Source of the DNA: Flavobacterium sp. SUN052
Lineage (GTDB): Bacteria > Bacteroidota > Bacteroidia > Flavobacteriales > Flavobacteriaceae
Assembly (NCBI RefSeq): GCF_028867935.1
Contig: NZ_JAPQNS010000004.1
Coordinates: 248,001-312,000 of the forward strand
Direction: 5' to 3'
DNA length: 64,000 bases
How positions within the stretch are numbered: position 1 is the stretch's first letter; every line of letters starts with the position of its first letter. Position numbers and translations under genes: made by a program. A model generated the notes under the pieces. It ran no database searches and was not told where the DNA came from. It saw only the letters and a program-made list of their open reading frames with translations. Positions 26,085 to 35,801 of this stretch are shown piece by piece.

Positions 26085-27206
26085 ATGACCAACATCGTTG
26101 CCTCCACGCCGGGGCGTATTTGCCTGTTTGGCGAACATCAGGATTATCTCGGCCTGCCCGTGATTGCAGCCGCCATTTCGCGACGGATGAACATTGATGC
26201 CGGCCGACTTAATCCAGACGGAGCTCCCCCCGAAGTGCGTCTGTCGCTGCCGGATGTCCATAGCGAAAAACGCTTCCTGATCGATACATTTCCGCTTGCT
26301 TATACCAACAAACGCGATTACTTCCGGTCGGCCATGAATGTGCTGCACCGCGACGGTCTCCGGTTTTCGGCGGATATTGAAGGACGGGTGTGGGGTAATA
26401 TTCCGATCAACGCCGGAACATCTAGTTCATCGGCTCTGATCGTTACCTGGCTGAATCTGTTGAGCCAACTAGCCGACGAGCCCCGACAGTACACGCCCGC
26501 GCAATTGGCGGAGATGGGCTACGTGGCCGAGGTGCTCGAATTTGGCGAACCGGGTGGCATGATGGACCATTACTCAACGGCCATTGGTGGTGTTATTTAT
26601 CTGGAATCAAAGCCAGTGATTCGGGTAGAATCGTTTCCGTTTTCGGGCGCTGACTCGGGCCTGGGAGCTTTTGTACTTGGCGATTCGGGCGAACCGAAAG
26701 ATACCATCGGCGTGTTGCGGCACGTGAAATACGGAATGCTCGATGCGATGGCGAAGATGCAGGCGTATGACCCGGCATTTGCGTTTGACGCCATGCTCAC
26801 TGAAGCCGTAGCTGACTATGCGCACCTGCTCACTCCTGACGAGTTAGCGCTCGTAAAGGGAAATCTCTCCGACCGCGATGTGCTTCGGCAAGCCCTGACC
26901 ATGTTCCGAAGCGGCACCATCGACCACGTTATACTGGGACAATTGCTGACTACCCACCAAACGAGCCTCCGAGAAGCCAAACGGGTGTCGACCCCCAAAA
27001 TCGACCGGATGATCGATGCCGCGTTGCAGGCTGGTGCCCTGGGTGGTAAAATCAATGGATCGGGTGGGGGAGGATGTATGTTTGCCTATGCACCAACTAA
27101 CACCGAAGCGGTAGCTGAGGCTATTCAGCAAGCGGGCGGAAAAGCTTATATTATTCCAGTAGCCGAAGGAACAAGGGTAACGCACAAAACGGGAACCGGT
27201 AGTTAG
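26085..27206 (+). CDS. GHMP family sugar kinase (galactokinase-like)
   Basis: A 373-residue protein. N-terminal PGRICLFGEHQDYLG matches the galactokinase signature position; the phosphate-binding loop is NAGTSSSSAL (~104-113) and the C-terminal GHMP motif is GGKINGSGGGGCMFAY. The EHxDY arrangement points to a sugar substrate, but galactose-specific residues cannot be asserted; glucuronokinase or arabinokinase-like activity is also possible. No galT or galE lies next to it. It overlaps no neighbour and is 20 bases upstream of the GNAT-nitrilase gene. Confidence 0.85.
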   Translation: MTNIVASTPGRICLFGEHQDYLGLPVIAAAISRRMNIDAGRLNPDGAPPEVRLSLPDVHSEKRFLIDTFPLAYTNKRDYFRSAMNVLHRDGLRFSADIEGRVWGNIPINAGTSSSSALIVTWLNLLSQLADEPRQYTPAQLAEMGYVAEVLEFGEPGGMMDHYSTAIGGVIYLESKPVIRVESFPFSGADSGLGAFVLGDSGEPKDTIGVLRHVKYGMLDAMAKMQAYDPAFAFDAMLTEAVADYAHLLTPDELALVKGNLSDRDVLRQALTMFRSGTIDHVILGQLLTTHQTSLREAKRVSTPKIDRMIDAALQAGALGGKINGSGGGGCMFAYAPTNTEAVAEAIQQAGGKAYIIPVAEGTRVTHKTGTGS

Positions 27207-27226
27207 TAGATAGTGGTTAGATAATT

Positions 27227-28816
27227 ATGCGCATAGATACCCGAAATTTAAGGAAAGAAGACTACGCCGACCTGAAAGAGGCCATGATTGAGTCGTACAG
27301 TGGCATTGGTGGCGATTATTGGGAGAAGAACCTGATCGACAAACTGTTACGGCTATTTCCAGAAGGGCAGTTTTGCGTAGAAGTCGATGATAAAGTGGTT
27401 GCCTGCGCCCTTGCCATTCGGGTTAAATACTCCGACTTTGGCGATAGCCATACCTACGAAGAAATTACTGGTAACTACACGTTCGATACGCACAACCCCA
27501 AAGGTGATTGGTTCTACGGCATCGAGATGTTTGTCCATCCCGATTACCGTGATCTTCGTCTAGGTCGGCGGCTCTACGATGCCCGTAAAGAGCTGTGTGA
27601 ACAACTAAATATAAAGGGGATTCTGGCTGGAGGGCGCATTCCTAATTACGCGGCTCATGCCGAGCAGATGCCGCCCCGCGAGTACATTGCGCGGGTAAAA
27701 CAAAAAGAGATTTACGACCCTACCCTGAGTTTTCAGCTCTCCAACGACTTCCACGTTAAAAAGGTCTTGCGGGGTTATTTGCCCGGCGATACGGAGTCGA
27801 AGGAGTATGCAACCTTGCTGGAGTGGAACAACATTTATTACGTAGACGAAAAGAAAAAACGCTCTCACTCCGACTCCATTATTCGCCTGGGCGTGGTGCA
27901 ATGGCAGATGCGGCACTTCCCGACCGTTGAGTCGTTTTTCGATCAGGTCGAGTTTTTTGTGGATGTGGTTGCCGATTATAAGGCCGATTTTCTGGTGTTG
28001 CCCGAGTTTTTTAACACGCCCCTGATGGCCGAGTTTCGTGACATGCCCGAACCCCAGGCTATCCGAAAACTTGCCGAATATACCGACGAGGTGCGCGAGC
28101 GGCTTATCAAATTCGCCATTTCGTACAACGTCAATATCATTGGTGGGTCGATGCCGCTGGTGGACGATAGCAAGCTCTACAATGTAGCCTATCTGTGCCG
28201 TCGCGATGGTACGTTCGAAGAGTACCGCAAAGTGCACATTACCCCCAACGAAGTGCGGTATTACGGTATGGTGGGGGGAAATGAGGTTAAGGCGTTCGAT
28301 ACGGATTGCGGCAAAATTGGCATGATGATCTGCTACGATGTAGAGTTCCCCGAATTGGGTAGGTTGCTTGCAGCGCAGGGAGCCCAAATTCTGTTTGTCC
28401 CTTTCCTGACCGATACTCAAAATGGGTATTACCGCGTTCGCAACTGCGCACAGGCACGGGCTATCGAGAACGAATGCTACGTGGCAATCTCAGGTTGTGT
28501 AGGCAACCTGCCTAACGTGCCTAATACGGATATTCACTACGCCCAATCGGCGGTGTTTACGCCCTCGGATTTCCAGTTTCCGAACAACGCGATCAAAGCC
28601 GAAGCAACTACCAACACCGAAATGGTCCTTTTCGCCGACGTTGACTTATCGTTGCTTAAAGAACTTCACGAATATGGTTCGGTGCAGAACCTGAAAGACC
28701 GCCGGACCGATTTGTACGAGGTAACCGTAAAGCGGCCATCAAAACGGACTTCCAAAAAAGCTTCTCACGACAACGACCCCGAACACGTTGCGCCAGTATT
28801 GGTGGTGACGCCGTGA
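27227..28816 (+). CDS. GNAT acetyltransferase-nitrilase superfamily fusion
   Basis: A 529-residue bifunctional protein. Residues ~1-190 form a GNAT domain (DLKEAMIES..., GIEMFVHPDYRDLRLGRRLYD, acetyl-CoA loop R-x-x-R-L-G-R-R-L). Residues ~220-500 form a carbon-nitrogen hydrolase with the catalytic triad Glu260 (LPEFFN), Lys335 (YRKVHITPNE) and Cys369 (MMICYDVEFPE). The last ~25 residues are Lys-rich and probably disordered. This fusion is known across Bacteroidota and Proteobacteria, but its reaction is not established; the two activities probably act on the same amine or amide. It ends the plus-strand run that begins at the threonine aldolase. Confidence 0.92.
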   Translation: MRIDTRNLRKEDYADLKEAMIESYSGIGGDYWEKNLIDKLLRLFPEGQFCVEVDDKVVACALAIRVKYSDFGDSHTYEEITGNYTFDTHNPKGDWFYGIEMFVHPDYRDLRLGRRLYDARKELCEQLNIKGILAGGRIPNYAAHAEQMPPREYIARVKQKEIYDPTLSFQLSNDFHVKKVLRGYLPGDTESKEYATLLEWNNIYYVDEKKKRSHSDSIIRLGVVQWQMRHFPTVESFFDQVEFFVDVVADYKADFLVLPEFFNTPLMAEFRDMPEPQAIRKLAEYTDEVRERLIKFAISYNVNIIGGSMPLVDDSKLYNVAYLCRRDGTFEEYRKVHITPNEVRYYGMVGGNEVKAFDTDCGKIGMMICYDVEFPELGRLLAAQGAQILFVPFLTDTQNGYYRVRNCAQARAIENECYVAISGCVGNLPNVPNTDIHYAQSAVFTPSDFQFPNNAIKAEATTNTEMVLFADVDLSLLKELHEYGSVQNLKDRRTDLYEVTVKRPSKRTSKKASHDNDPEHVAPVLVVTP

Positions 28817-28835
28817 GATCGGGGCCGCCCGGCGG

Positions 28836-29714
28836 TCATCTCGTCACCGCTCGATATACCTCCAGCGGCCTGTCGGTGCTCATAATATCGGCTCCGTTTT
28901 TGGCAAATTCGCGGTAGACCTGATCGCCTTTGGCTTCAGCTTGTTTATCTAAGTTTCCGAGCGTGCCAAGAATGGTAGCAATGCCTTTCTCGTGGAGGAA
29001 ATCATACAGGGATTTTTCAGATTCGCGAGTGCCGACGAAAGCAACCATGCGATTGTCAGGGAAACCGAGCTCATGCAGACGGTCGTACTCAGCGCGGTTA
29101 CGGATCGTGACGGAAATCATCAGTTCAGGAGCCATCTTATTTAGCCGGATTGCGTCCTGTGCGTTGTAAGTGATAATAGCCGCTCTGTCGCCCGTGCCGG
29201 TTTTGCGGACCATCTCTACTATCTTTTCAAATTTGACGTTGCGTTTTACATCCAGGGTGAAATGAGCCCCTGCCCGAAGGCCCCAGCGCAAAACGTCTTC
29301 CAGTGTAGGAATTCGGTAGGGCGTAGGGTTACCCATGTTGTCTTCCAGTTTGTATTGCTTAACCTGCTCGTACGTGTAGTCGATGAGTTTGCCCGTGCCG
29401 GTAGTGGTGCGGTCAAGAGTTGCATCATGCATCATCACCATGACGCTGTCTTTGGTCAGGTCGATATCGCACTCGATGATGACCGGGCTGGCCTTAGTGC
29501 CAATCTGTTTGGCCAGATACTCAAATGATTCAATACAGTTTTCGGGGTAGCCTTTCAGGTCGCCCCCGCCCCGGTGAGCCGAGATACGAGCGGTTTGGTT
29601 GGGTGTATATTTGAAGTTGTCGTAAGCCCGGTTTGCCGTGTTGCGGGTTGTGGCTCTGGGCGTACAGGTAGCTAGTGAAAGCGCTAGCAGGGAAATCAAA
29701 AAGCTGTTTTTCAT
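28836..29714 (-). CDS. Glycerophosphodiester phosphodiesterase family lipoprotein
   Basis: A 292-residue exported protein with lipobox ATC (Cys17). The GDPD catalytic pattern is present: SAHRGG, ENCIESFEYL, the metal pair in IIECDIDLTKD, and HDATLDRTTTGTG. Members hydrolyse glycerophosphodiesters from phospholipid turnover to glycerol 3-phosphate and an alcohol. The C-terminal STDRPLEVYRAV is typical. A promoter box abuts the ATG. The gene converges with the GNAT-nitrilase gene and lies 57 bases downstream of the MFS/spermidine-synthase fusion on the same strand. Confidence 0.93.
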   Translation of the reverse strand: MKNSFLISLLALSLATCTPRATTRNTANRAYDNFKYTPNQTARISAHRGGGDLKGYPENCIESFEYLAKQIGTKASPVIIECDIDLTKDSVMVMMHDATLDRTTTGTGKLIDYTYEQVKQYKLEDNMGNPTPYRIPTLEDVLRWGLRAGAHFTLDVKRNVKFEKIVEMVRKTGTGDRAAIITYNAQDAIRLNKMAPELMISVTIRNRAEYDRLHELGFPDNRMVAFVGTRESEKSLYDFLHEKGIATILGTLGNLDKQAEAKGDQVYREFAKNGADIMSTDRPLEVYRAVTR

Positions 29715-29718
29715 GCCG

Positions 29719-29749
29719 CAAAGGTACGAGCCTGGTAAGGTTTTTGAAA
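29719..29749 (-). promoter_or_regulatory. Candidate promoter (TTTC-N19-TACCTTTG) for the GDPD gene
   Basis: On the minus strand TTTC (29749-29746) precedes TACCTTTG (29726-29719) by 19 bases. The -7 box is a perfect TAnnTTTG and ends four bases before the ATG at 29714, so the mRNA would begin at the start codon. Confidence 0.5.
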
Positions 29750-29771
29750 TTTTCAGAACTCCGATGGTACT

Positions 29772-32060
29772 TCATTTTACCGCTTTATCGCGTTGGCGAA
29801 TACTGTATTCATCCTTTGGAAACAGATCGGTATTGATTTCCTGAACAAGGGGTTGATTGCCGGGTATAGGATGCGTGTGCGGCTGATATTTGGTCAGGAG
29901 ATTCCACAAGTTGATGCCTGCCGAGCCATAATGAGCCTGGCTGAACGTACTGATCGCTCGCTGCTGAATAGCCTTCCAATCCACAACAATAGGCTGATTA
30001 CTACCAATCAATACCAAGTCATCGACATAAACGATGTATGGAAAAACACTCTGAAACGTATTCCGAATACGAACCGTGGGCGCCCACGTAACCGCGTAGC
30101 CACCAGGTTTAAGCCGCGACCGAAGCAACTCAAAATACTCCTGCGAATACACATTTCCCGAAAACGCCGACGTTGGACGGAGGGCGTCGGCTTCGATAAC
30201 ATCGTATTTGGTCGGGTTGTGTTGCAGGGCATAGCGGCCATCCCGGAAAATGAGCCGGAGCCGCTTGTCCGACAAGACGCTATTGACCGTGCTATCATTA
30301 GCCTCTGCCCCATATTCAGCCACAATCTGGGCCTGATTGCTGACAATCTCAAAACAGTCAATCTGGCGAGTTTCAGGTCGGCCCCCAACGCCGTGTACTG
30401 TTCCCGCCGAGCCCAACCCGATCACGGCTACGCGTTCTGGCTGGGGGTGCATCATTACGGGTAAGGCTCCCAGTAAAGTATGTACCTCATCGATGGAGTA
30501 GGGGAGACCACTTTGCCCCAGGCCATTTACGAAAACAATACCTGCCTGATGATTTGGCATTAATTTGATCACCGATAAGCCCGATTCGTTTTCGTTCACC
30601 AACAAATCGCTGACTTTATCAACCCCGTTCATCCGTTGCCAGAAATGAATATTGTCGGGAATGAGCAGCAAAGCCAGCACCTGCACTATCGTTAACACCG
30701 ACACGGCCAGCGCATTAAGGTGCTTTCGGGCAAATAGGGTGAAACCATACACAATACTTAGAGCAGCAATCCATTTGAGGAGCGTGGCTGTTCCGAGCAC
30801 GGGAAACCCGATCCAGGTAACCCACCAGGCTCCGAATGCCGAACCTACAATGTTCACGAACTGCAACCAGCCTACTTTGCGTCCAACTTCCTCGAATCGA
30901 TCCTGAATCAGCGATTGCGATACGGCAAAACTCAGGCCCATCAGAAACGTAGGAATGAACAACAGAAAAAGCGGAATGAGGCCATACGTGAAAACGGCGA
31001 AGCCCGGCGACAGAACCGGCTCACCACTTTTGAAATATTGCCAAAGAAAATCAAGCGAGGGCGCGCGGCCAATCGCATTCACGAATACTCCAATCGAGAC
31101 CGCCGTATACAGGTACAAACCCGTTTGAGCCCACAAAAAGACTCGTTCCCGTTGGTTTGATGAGCTAAAGCGCCGTCGGTGACCCAGGCCAACACCGACT
31201 AGCGTACCCAGCGCCATAGAGCCCAGATAGACCGCCAGCAGAATTGAAAACGTCAATGAAACGGATTTGATGAGGGTTTCGAGAATCCGAAACCAGACCA
31301 GTTCGAGCGAGAGAGCCGCCAGACCTGAAAGCGCGTATTGCACAGACCAGATTGTGAACTCGGGCGTAAAACGAAGCGGAGCAAGTTCAGATGGATCCTC
31401 GGGTACATGGTTGTCTTGTAAACTGGTTTTGGGAAGCTTTTGCCCCAGCCAAAGCGCTCCAACAACACACAAGCCATTAAATAAAACCCCAACCCAGATT
31501 GACGTTTCGTAGCCCATTAGCCGAACCAATACAAATCCTGTTACGAATGCCCCGATGGCGGCACCCAGCGTATTTACGAAATAGAGCAAACTGATATACC
31601 GGGCTTGGGCGGGTCCATCGCCAAATCGAAACGCCCGCGAGAGGGCGGGCAACGAAAAACCCATCAGAAACGTAGGTACTAACAATACGGCAAACACAAC
31701 CACGTACATGACAATCGGGCTGTCGTTTTCGATTGGGCTATTTATATACAGAAAATCATAAAGAATCCACTTGCTGAGCGCAGCAAAGGCCATAATACCT
31801 CCTTCAGCCAGTAAAAAATAGCGGAGGTTACGGGCCGCCGAAGCTCGGTCGGCCAGGCGGCCCCCGATGAGATAGCCCAGACCCAGACCGGTCATGAACG
31901 CGGATACAATTAGGCTGATACTAACCGTGTCGGAACCCGTATAAAATACCAGTAATCGCTGCCAGATAACCTGATATAACAGGGCGGCAAAGCCAGAGAG
32001 GAAAAAGAGGCAATAGAGTAGATTCAGGAACGAAGTAGCGGGGCGGGTAGTGTTGGTCAT
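29772..32060 (-). CDS. Fused MFS-type membrane domain / spermidine synthase-like protein
   Basis: A 762-residue protein. The first ~510 residues hold about 14 hydrophobic segments, including two MFS-like half-repeats with the matching phrases PTFLMGFSLPALSRAF and PTFLMGLSFAVSQSL. The C-terminal ~220 residues are a Rossmann methyltransferase/aminopropyltransferase fold with RVAVIGLGSAGT (motif I), CFEIV, and EADALRPTSAFSGNVYSQEYF. The classical GGGDG motif of spermidine synthases is altered, so polyamine synthesis is not certain. Such fusions are widespread and uncharacterised. A promoter with a four-base spacing to the ATG lies upstream. The GDPD gene follows on the same strand. Confidence 0.87.
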   Translation of the reverse strand: MTNTTRPATSFLNLLYCLFFLSGFAALLYQVIWQRLLVFYTGSDTVSISLIVSAFMTGLGLGYLIGGRLADRASAARNLRYFLLAEGGIMAFAALSKWILYDFLYINSPIENDSPIVMYVVVFAVLLVPTFLMGFSLPALSRAFRFGDGPAQARYISLLYFVNTLGAAIGAFVTGFVLVRLMGYETSIWVGVLFNGLCVVGALWLGQKLPKTSLQDNHVPEDPSELAPLRFTPEFTIWSVQYALSGLAALSLELVWFRILETLIKSVSLTFSILLAVYLGSMALGTLVGVGLGHRRRFSSSNQRERVFLWAQTGLYLYTAVSIGVFVNAIGRAPSLDFLWQYFKSGEPVLSPGFAVFTYGLIPLFLLFIPTFLMGLSFAVSQSLIQDRFEEVGRKVGWLQFVNIVGSAFGAWWVTWIGFPVLGTATLLKWIAALSIVYGFTLFARKHLNALAVSVLTIVQVLALLLIPDNIHFWQRMNGVDKVSDLLVNENESGLSVIKLMPNHQAGIVFVNGLGQSGLPYSIDEVHTLLGALPVMMHPQPERVAVIGLGSAGTVHGVGGRPETRQIDCFEIVSNQAQIVAEYGAEANDSTVNSVLSDKRLRLIFRDGRYALQHNPTKYDVIEADALRPTSAFSGNVYSQEYFELLRSRLKPGGYAVTWAPTVRIRNTFQSVFPYIVYVDDLVLIGSNQPIVVDWKAIQQRAISTFSQAHYGSAGINLWNLLTKYQPHTHPIPGNQPLVQEINTDLFPKDEYSIRQRDKAVK

Positions 32061-32064
32061 GCCC

Positions 32065-32096
32065 GAAAGATAAACAAGGCCGGGTAAGTTGGCAAA
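32065..32096 (-). promoter_or_regulatory. Candidate promoter (TTTG-N20-TATCTTTC) for the MFS/spermidine synthase fusion
   Basis: On the minus strand TTTG (32096-32093) precedes TATCTTTC (32072-32065) by 20 bases; one mismatch to TAnnTTTG. The box ends four bases before the ATG at 32060. Confidence 0.5.
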
Positions 32097-32185
32097 ACAG
32101 CGAACCTGATTTACGGTTCTTATGGTATGAAACTGACCCGTTAGAAGGTGTCAGACAGTATCTCGCTAAACTACAAGCAACTAGC

Positions 32186-32992
32186 ATGGCAGACCAGAAA
32201 TTAAAAGGACAAACGGCTCTCGTTACCGGAGCAAATTCAGGGATTGGCGCGGGTGTAGCCAAATCGCTCGGGCAGGCTGGCGCCAATGTTGTAATCAACT
32301 ACGTCAGTCGACCCGAAGATGCGGAGGCTATCGTCAATGAAATAAAAGGCTACGGTGTAGATGCGTTGGCGATACAGGCCGATGTATCCAAAGAAGAGCA
32401 GGTACAGGCCATGTTCAAACAGGCAGTAGACCACTTTGGTACTATTGATATTTTGGTGAATAACGCTGGTTTACAGCGCGATGCCAAGTTTGATGAAATG
32501 ACGCTCGATCAGTGGAACCTGGTGATCAATGTGAACCTGACGGGCCAGTTTTTGTGTGCCCGCGAGGCTATTCGTGAGTTTTTGCGCCGGGGGCCGCGCC
32601 CCGATGTGTCGAAAGCAACGGGTAAAATTATCTGCATGAGTTCCGTTCACGAGATCATTCCGTGGGCGGGTCACGTCAACTATGCTTCATCCAAAGGAGC
32701 CATCAAAATGTTGATGCAATCGCTGGCACAGGAATATGGCGACCGGCAGATTCGGGTCAATAGTATCTGTCCCGGTGCTATTCAAACGCCCATCAACACC
32801 AGCGCCTGGAATACTCCACAGGCGTTGAACAGCCTGATGACGCTGATTCCGTATAACCGTATTGGTCAACCCGAAGACATTGGTAATCTGGCTGTTTTTC
32901 TGGCGTCCGACGACTCGGATTACATCACAGGAGCCAGCATTTTCATTGATGGTGGCATGACTGTTTTTGAGGGTTTCGCAACGGGAGGCTGA
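32186..32992 (+). CDS. SDR family oxidoreductase (glucose 1-dehydrogenase-like)
   Basis: A 268-residue classical short-chain dehydrogenase. Cofactor loop TGANSGIGAG (14-23), NNAG (92-95), and the catalytic Ser153, Tyr166 and Lys170 (NYASSKGA) are present. The phrase NNAGLQRDAKF and the C-terminal IDGGMTVFEGFATGG are typical of the glucose 1-dehydrogenase-like group, which oxidises glucose to gluconolactone with NAD(P). It is 69 bases upstream of a glucosidase gene on the same strand, consistent with glucose released by that enzyme being oxidised, but this link is inference. Confidence 0.92.
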   Translation: MADQKLKGQTALVTGANSGIGAGVAKSLGQAGANVVINYVSRPEDAEAIVNEIKGYGVDALAIQADVSKEEQVQAMFKQAVDHFGTIDILVNNAGLQRDAKFDEMTLDQWNLVINVNLTGQFLCAREAIREFLRRGPRPDVSKATGKIICMSSVHEIIPWAGHVNYASSKGAIKMLMQSLAQEYGDRQIRVNSICPGAIQTPINTSAWNTPQALNSLMTLIPYNRIGQPEDIGNLAVFLASDDSDYITGASIFIDGGMTVFEGFATGG

Positions 32993-33061
32993 TCTGAGTA
33001 CTATACATTAGTTAAGACACCCTCCTTTTACCCAATTTACTGCCAGTAATGCACAGGACCC

Positions 33062-35728
33062 ATGCCAAAGAAACACACTTCCTCAACCCCAATTCCGGAC
33101 GCTGAACGTCAGCGACTTCTGGAAAATGCCAAAAAGACTGTTCCACTCGAAAAGTGGGGCCCTTACCTCTCTGACCGTCAGTGGGGGACTGTGCGGGAGG
33201 ATTATTCTGCCAACGGCGATGCCTGGAATTTCTTTCCGCACGACCATGCCCGTTCGCGGGTTTACCGCTGGGGAGAAGATGGCTTGCTGGGTATCTCCGA
33301 TCGGCGGCAACATGTTTGCTTCGGGTTGGCTCTTTGGAACCACAACGATGGTATTCTGAAAGAAAGGCTTTTTGGCCTGACTAACAACGAGGGCAACCAT
33401 GGCGAGGATGTAAAAGAGCTGTATTACTACCTCGACAATACACCCACGCACTCCTACATGAAAGGGCTCTACAAGTACCCACAGGCACATTTCCCCTATG
33501 GCCAGTTGCTGTTGGAGAGTAGTTTTCGCTCCCGTAGCGACCCGGAATTCGAGATTTTAAATACGACTGTTTTTGAAAGCGGTCGCTACTTTGATGTGCT
33601 GGTTGAATATGCGAAAAATAACAGCGATGATGTTAGTATTCGCATCACTATCACCAATCATGGCCCCGACGATGCTGAGTTGACGGTGTTGCCGACGCTC
33701 TGGTGCCGTAATCGCTGGATCTTTGAACCAGCTTATGAAAAGCCAACCATCACTCGCCGACCGGATACTCCTACGGCGGGTGTAGCGTATTTGAAACACC
33801 CCCGCGTTGGTGACTATTACTTTTATTATGAGCCAACGGATGTGGCTCTCATGACCGAGAACGAGACCAATACAAAACGGCTCTATGGCGTGCCCAACGC
33901 TACTCCGTTTGTAAAAGACGCCTTTCACGAGGCTATTGCCGGACAGAACGACTACCTCTGTGAACTGCTACAGGAGAACCTAACTGGCACCAAATTCGCA
34001 CCAGTTTATCACTTGTTTGTCGCGGCTCAGTCATCGCGGTCGGTGTGTTTGCGGCTCACTAAAGACGTGAAGCTGAAACCGTTTGGAAAAGATTTTCAGC
34101 AGGTTTTTGTTGATCGGGCTCGCGAGGCCGACGAGTTTCATCAGAAGTTGACGCCAGTTAATGCCACGCCTGATCAGAAAGCCATTCAGCGGCAGGCGCT
34201 GGCCGGTTTGCTTTGGTCGAAACAGTATTACCACTACGATATTCCGCGCTGGCTGCACGGTGACCCTGGTCAGTTTCCGCCCCCTCCTGAACGCGCGCTG
34301 GGTAGAAATAGTAAGTGGGAACATCTCAATAATGAAGATGTTCTCTCAATGCCCGACAAATGGGAGTATCCCTGGTATGCAGCCTGGGATCTGGCATTTC
34401 ACTGCATTCCAATGGCGATGGTTGACCCAGTGTTTGCCAAGAACCAGTTGATTTTGCTCATGCGCGAGTGGTACATGAGTCCGCAGGGCCAGATGCCTGC
34501 TTACGAATGGAATTTTTCGGATGTGAACCCGCCTGTTCATGCGTGGGCGGCCCTGTCGGTGTACCGCATTGAACGTGCTATTTATGGAAACGAAGACATT
34601 CAGTTTCTGAAGCGGGCTTTCCAGAAGTTGCTAATCAATTTCACCTGGTGGGCCAACCGGCAGGATGAGGAAGAGAACAACGTATTCAGCGGTGGCTTTT
34701 TGGGTTTAGACAATATCGGAGTCATCAATCGGAGTCACCTGCCGCCCGGCACTCTGCTCGAACAAGCCGATGCCACCGCCTGGATGGGGATGTACGCCCT
34801 GAATATGATGGACATCGCCCTAGAGATTACGCACCACGATCCTTCCTTTGAAGATGTAGCGACAAAATTCTATGAGCAATTTGTACTGATTGCCGAGTCG
34901 CTCAATCAGGAGCTCTGGGACGAAGATGATCAGTTTTATTATGATCTGCTGCACCCGGCGCATGGGCCTTCAAAAAAGTTGAAAGTTAAATCGGTAGTGG
35001 GTCTGACGGTGTTATTTGCGGTATCGGTTATCAAGCGCGAAAAGAGCCAACCGCTGTCGGATTTTCTGAAACGAATGCAGTTCTTTCAGAAGTACCACAG
35101 CGAGTTGGGCCGACCCATGCCTGAACAACTCGTGAACGAAAAGGGCGATATTCTGCTGTCGTTGATCTCGCGGGAACGGTTAATAAAACTACTGGAGGTG
35201 ATGCTCGACGAAGCCGAATTTTTATCGCCGGGGGGCATCCGGGCATTGTCGAAATACCACGAGGCACATCCGTACGGTGTTCAGGTTGATGGTGAGTTTT
35301 ACGGTATCCGGTACGTTCCCGGCGACTCCGATACGGGGATGTTTGGCGGTAATTCAAACTGGCGCGGGCCGGTCTGGATGCCTATCAACTACCTGCTCAT
35401 CAAGTCTCTCAAAAAGTACCATCAGTTTTTTGGCGATTCGCTCACTGTTGAATACCCAACTGGCTCTGGAAATCACCTGACGCTCGAACAGGTTTCTGAT
35501 GCTTTAGCCAAACGCATTGTGAGCATTTTCGAACGCGACGAAACCGGTAATCGCCCCGTCAATGGACCGTTTAGCCCATTCTACCAACGCCCGGAAAACG
35601 CGGACTTACTCCTGTTTTTCGAGTACTTCCACGGCGACACCGCCCAGGGAATCGGAGCCAGCCACCAAACCGGCTGGACAGCCGTAGTAGCCGAACTAGT
35701 CAACGATGATGCTTGGGAGTGGGAGTAG
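33062..35728 (+). CDS. GH63-like glucosidase (MGH1-type alpha/alpha toroid)
   Basis: An 888-residue protein without a signal peptide, so probably cytosolic. The sequence matches the bacterial branch related to mannosyl-oligosaccharide glucosidase (GH63): an N-terminal beta-rich domain with NNEGNHGEDVKE and YWC-like WCRNRWIFEPAYEKP, and a C-terminal (alpha/alpha) barrel with YPWYAAWDLAFHCIPMA, YEWNFSDVNPPVHAWA and GGNSNWRGPVWMPINYLL. The Asp in WDLAF is the likely catalytic acid region. Known members act on alpha-glucosyl-glycerate, mannosylglycerate or trehalose-like compounds; the specificity here cannot be read. A perfect terminator hairpin follows eight bases after the stop. Confidence 0.88.
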   Translation: MPKKHTSSTPIPDAERQRLLENAKKTVPLEKWGPYLSDRQWGTVREDYSANGDAWNFFPHDHARSRVYRWGEDGLLGISDRRQHVCFGLALWNHNDGILKERLFGLTNNEGNHGEDVKELYYYLDNTPTHSYMKGLYKYPQAHFPYGQLLLESSFRSRSDPEFEILNTTVFESGRYFDVLVEYAKNNSDDVSIRITITNHGPDDAELTVLPTLWCRNRWIFEPAYEKPTITRRPDTPTAGVAYLKHPRVGDYYFYYEPTDVALMTENETNTKRLYGVPNATPFVKDAFHEAIAGQNDYLCELLQENLTGTKFAPVYHLFVAAQSSRSVCLRLTKDVKLKPFGKDFQQVFVDRAREADEFHQKLTPVNATPDQKAIQRQALAGLLWSKQYYHYDIPRWLHGDPGQFPPPPERALGRNSKWEHLNNEDVLSMPDKWEYPWYAAWDLAFHCIPMAMVDPVFAKNQLILLMREWYMSPQGQMPAYEWNFSDVNPPVHAWAALSVYRIERAIYGNEDIQFLKRAFQKLLINFTWWANRQDEEENNVFSGGFLGLDNIGVINRSHLPPGTLLEQADATAWMGMYALNMMDIALEITHHDPSFEDVATKFYEQFVLIAESLNQELWDEDDQFYYDLLHPAHGPSKKLKVKSVVGLTVLFAVSVIKREKSQPLSDFLKRMQFFQKYHSELGRPMPEQLVNEKGDILLSLISRERLIKLLEVMLDEAEFLSPGGIRALSKYHEAHPYGVQVDGEFYGIRYVPGDSDTGMFGGNSNWRGPVWMPINYLLIKSLKKYHQFFGDSLTVEYPTGSGNHLTLEQVSDALAKRIVSIFERDETGNRPVNGPFSPFYQRPENADLLLFFEYFHGDTAQGIGASHQTGWTAVVAELVNDDAWEWE

Positions 35729-35735
35729 AGCTAAT

Positions 35736-35791
35736 AAAAAATGAGGGATGAAGTATGGACTTACAATGCCATACTTCATCCCTCATTTTTT
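35736..35791. terminator. Bidirectional terminator between glucosidase gene and leuS
   Basis: Arms 35736-35758 and 35769-35791 are perfectly complementary over 23 bases around a ten-base loop. The outer ends are A-run and T-run, so a U-tail is produced on either strand. It lies between the convergent stops at 35728 and 35802. Confidence 0.88.
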
Positions 35792-35801
35792 GTTACAAAA
35801 G

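Noticed and set aside
27605..28420. 271-codon minus-strand open frame
   Set aside because: It is antisense to the GNAT-nitrilase gene, whose catalytic triad is intact; the shadow protein has no domain pattern.
29793..30464. 223-codon plus-strand open frame
   Set aside because: It is antisense to the end of the MFS/spermidine synthase fusion.
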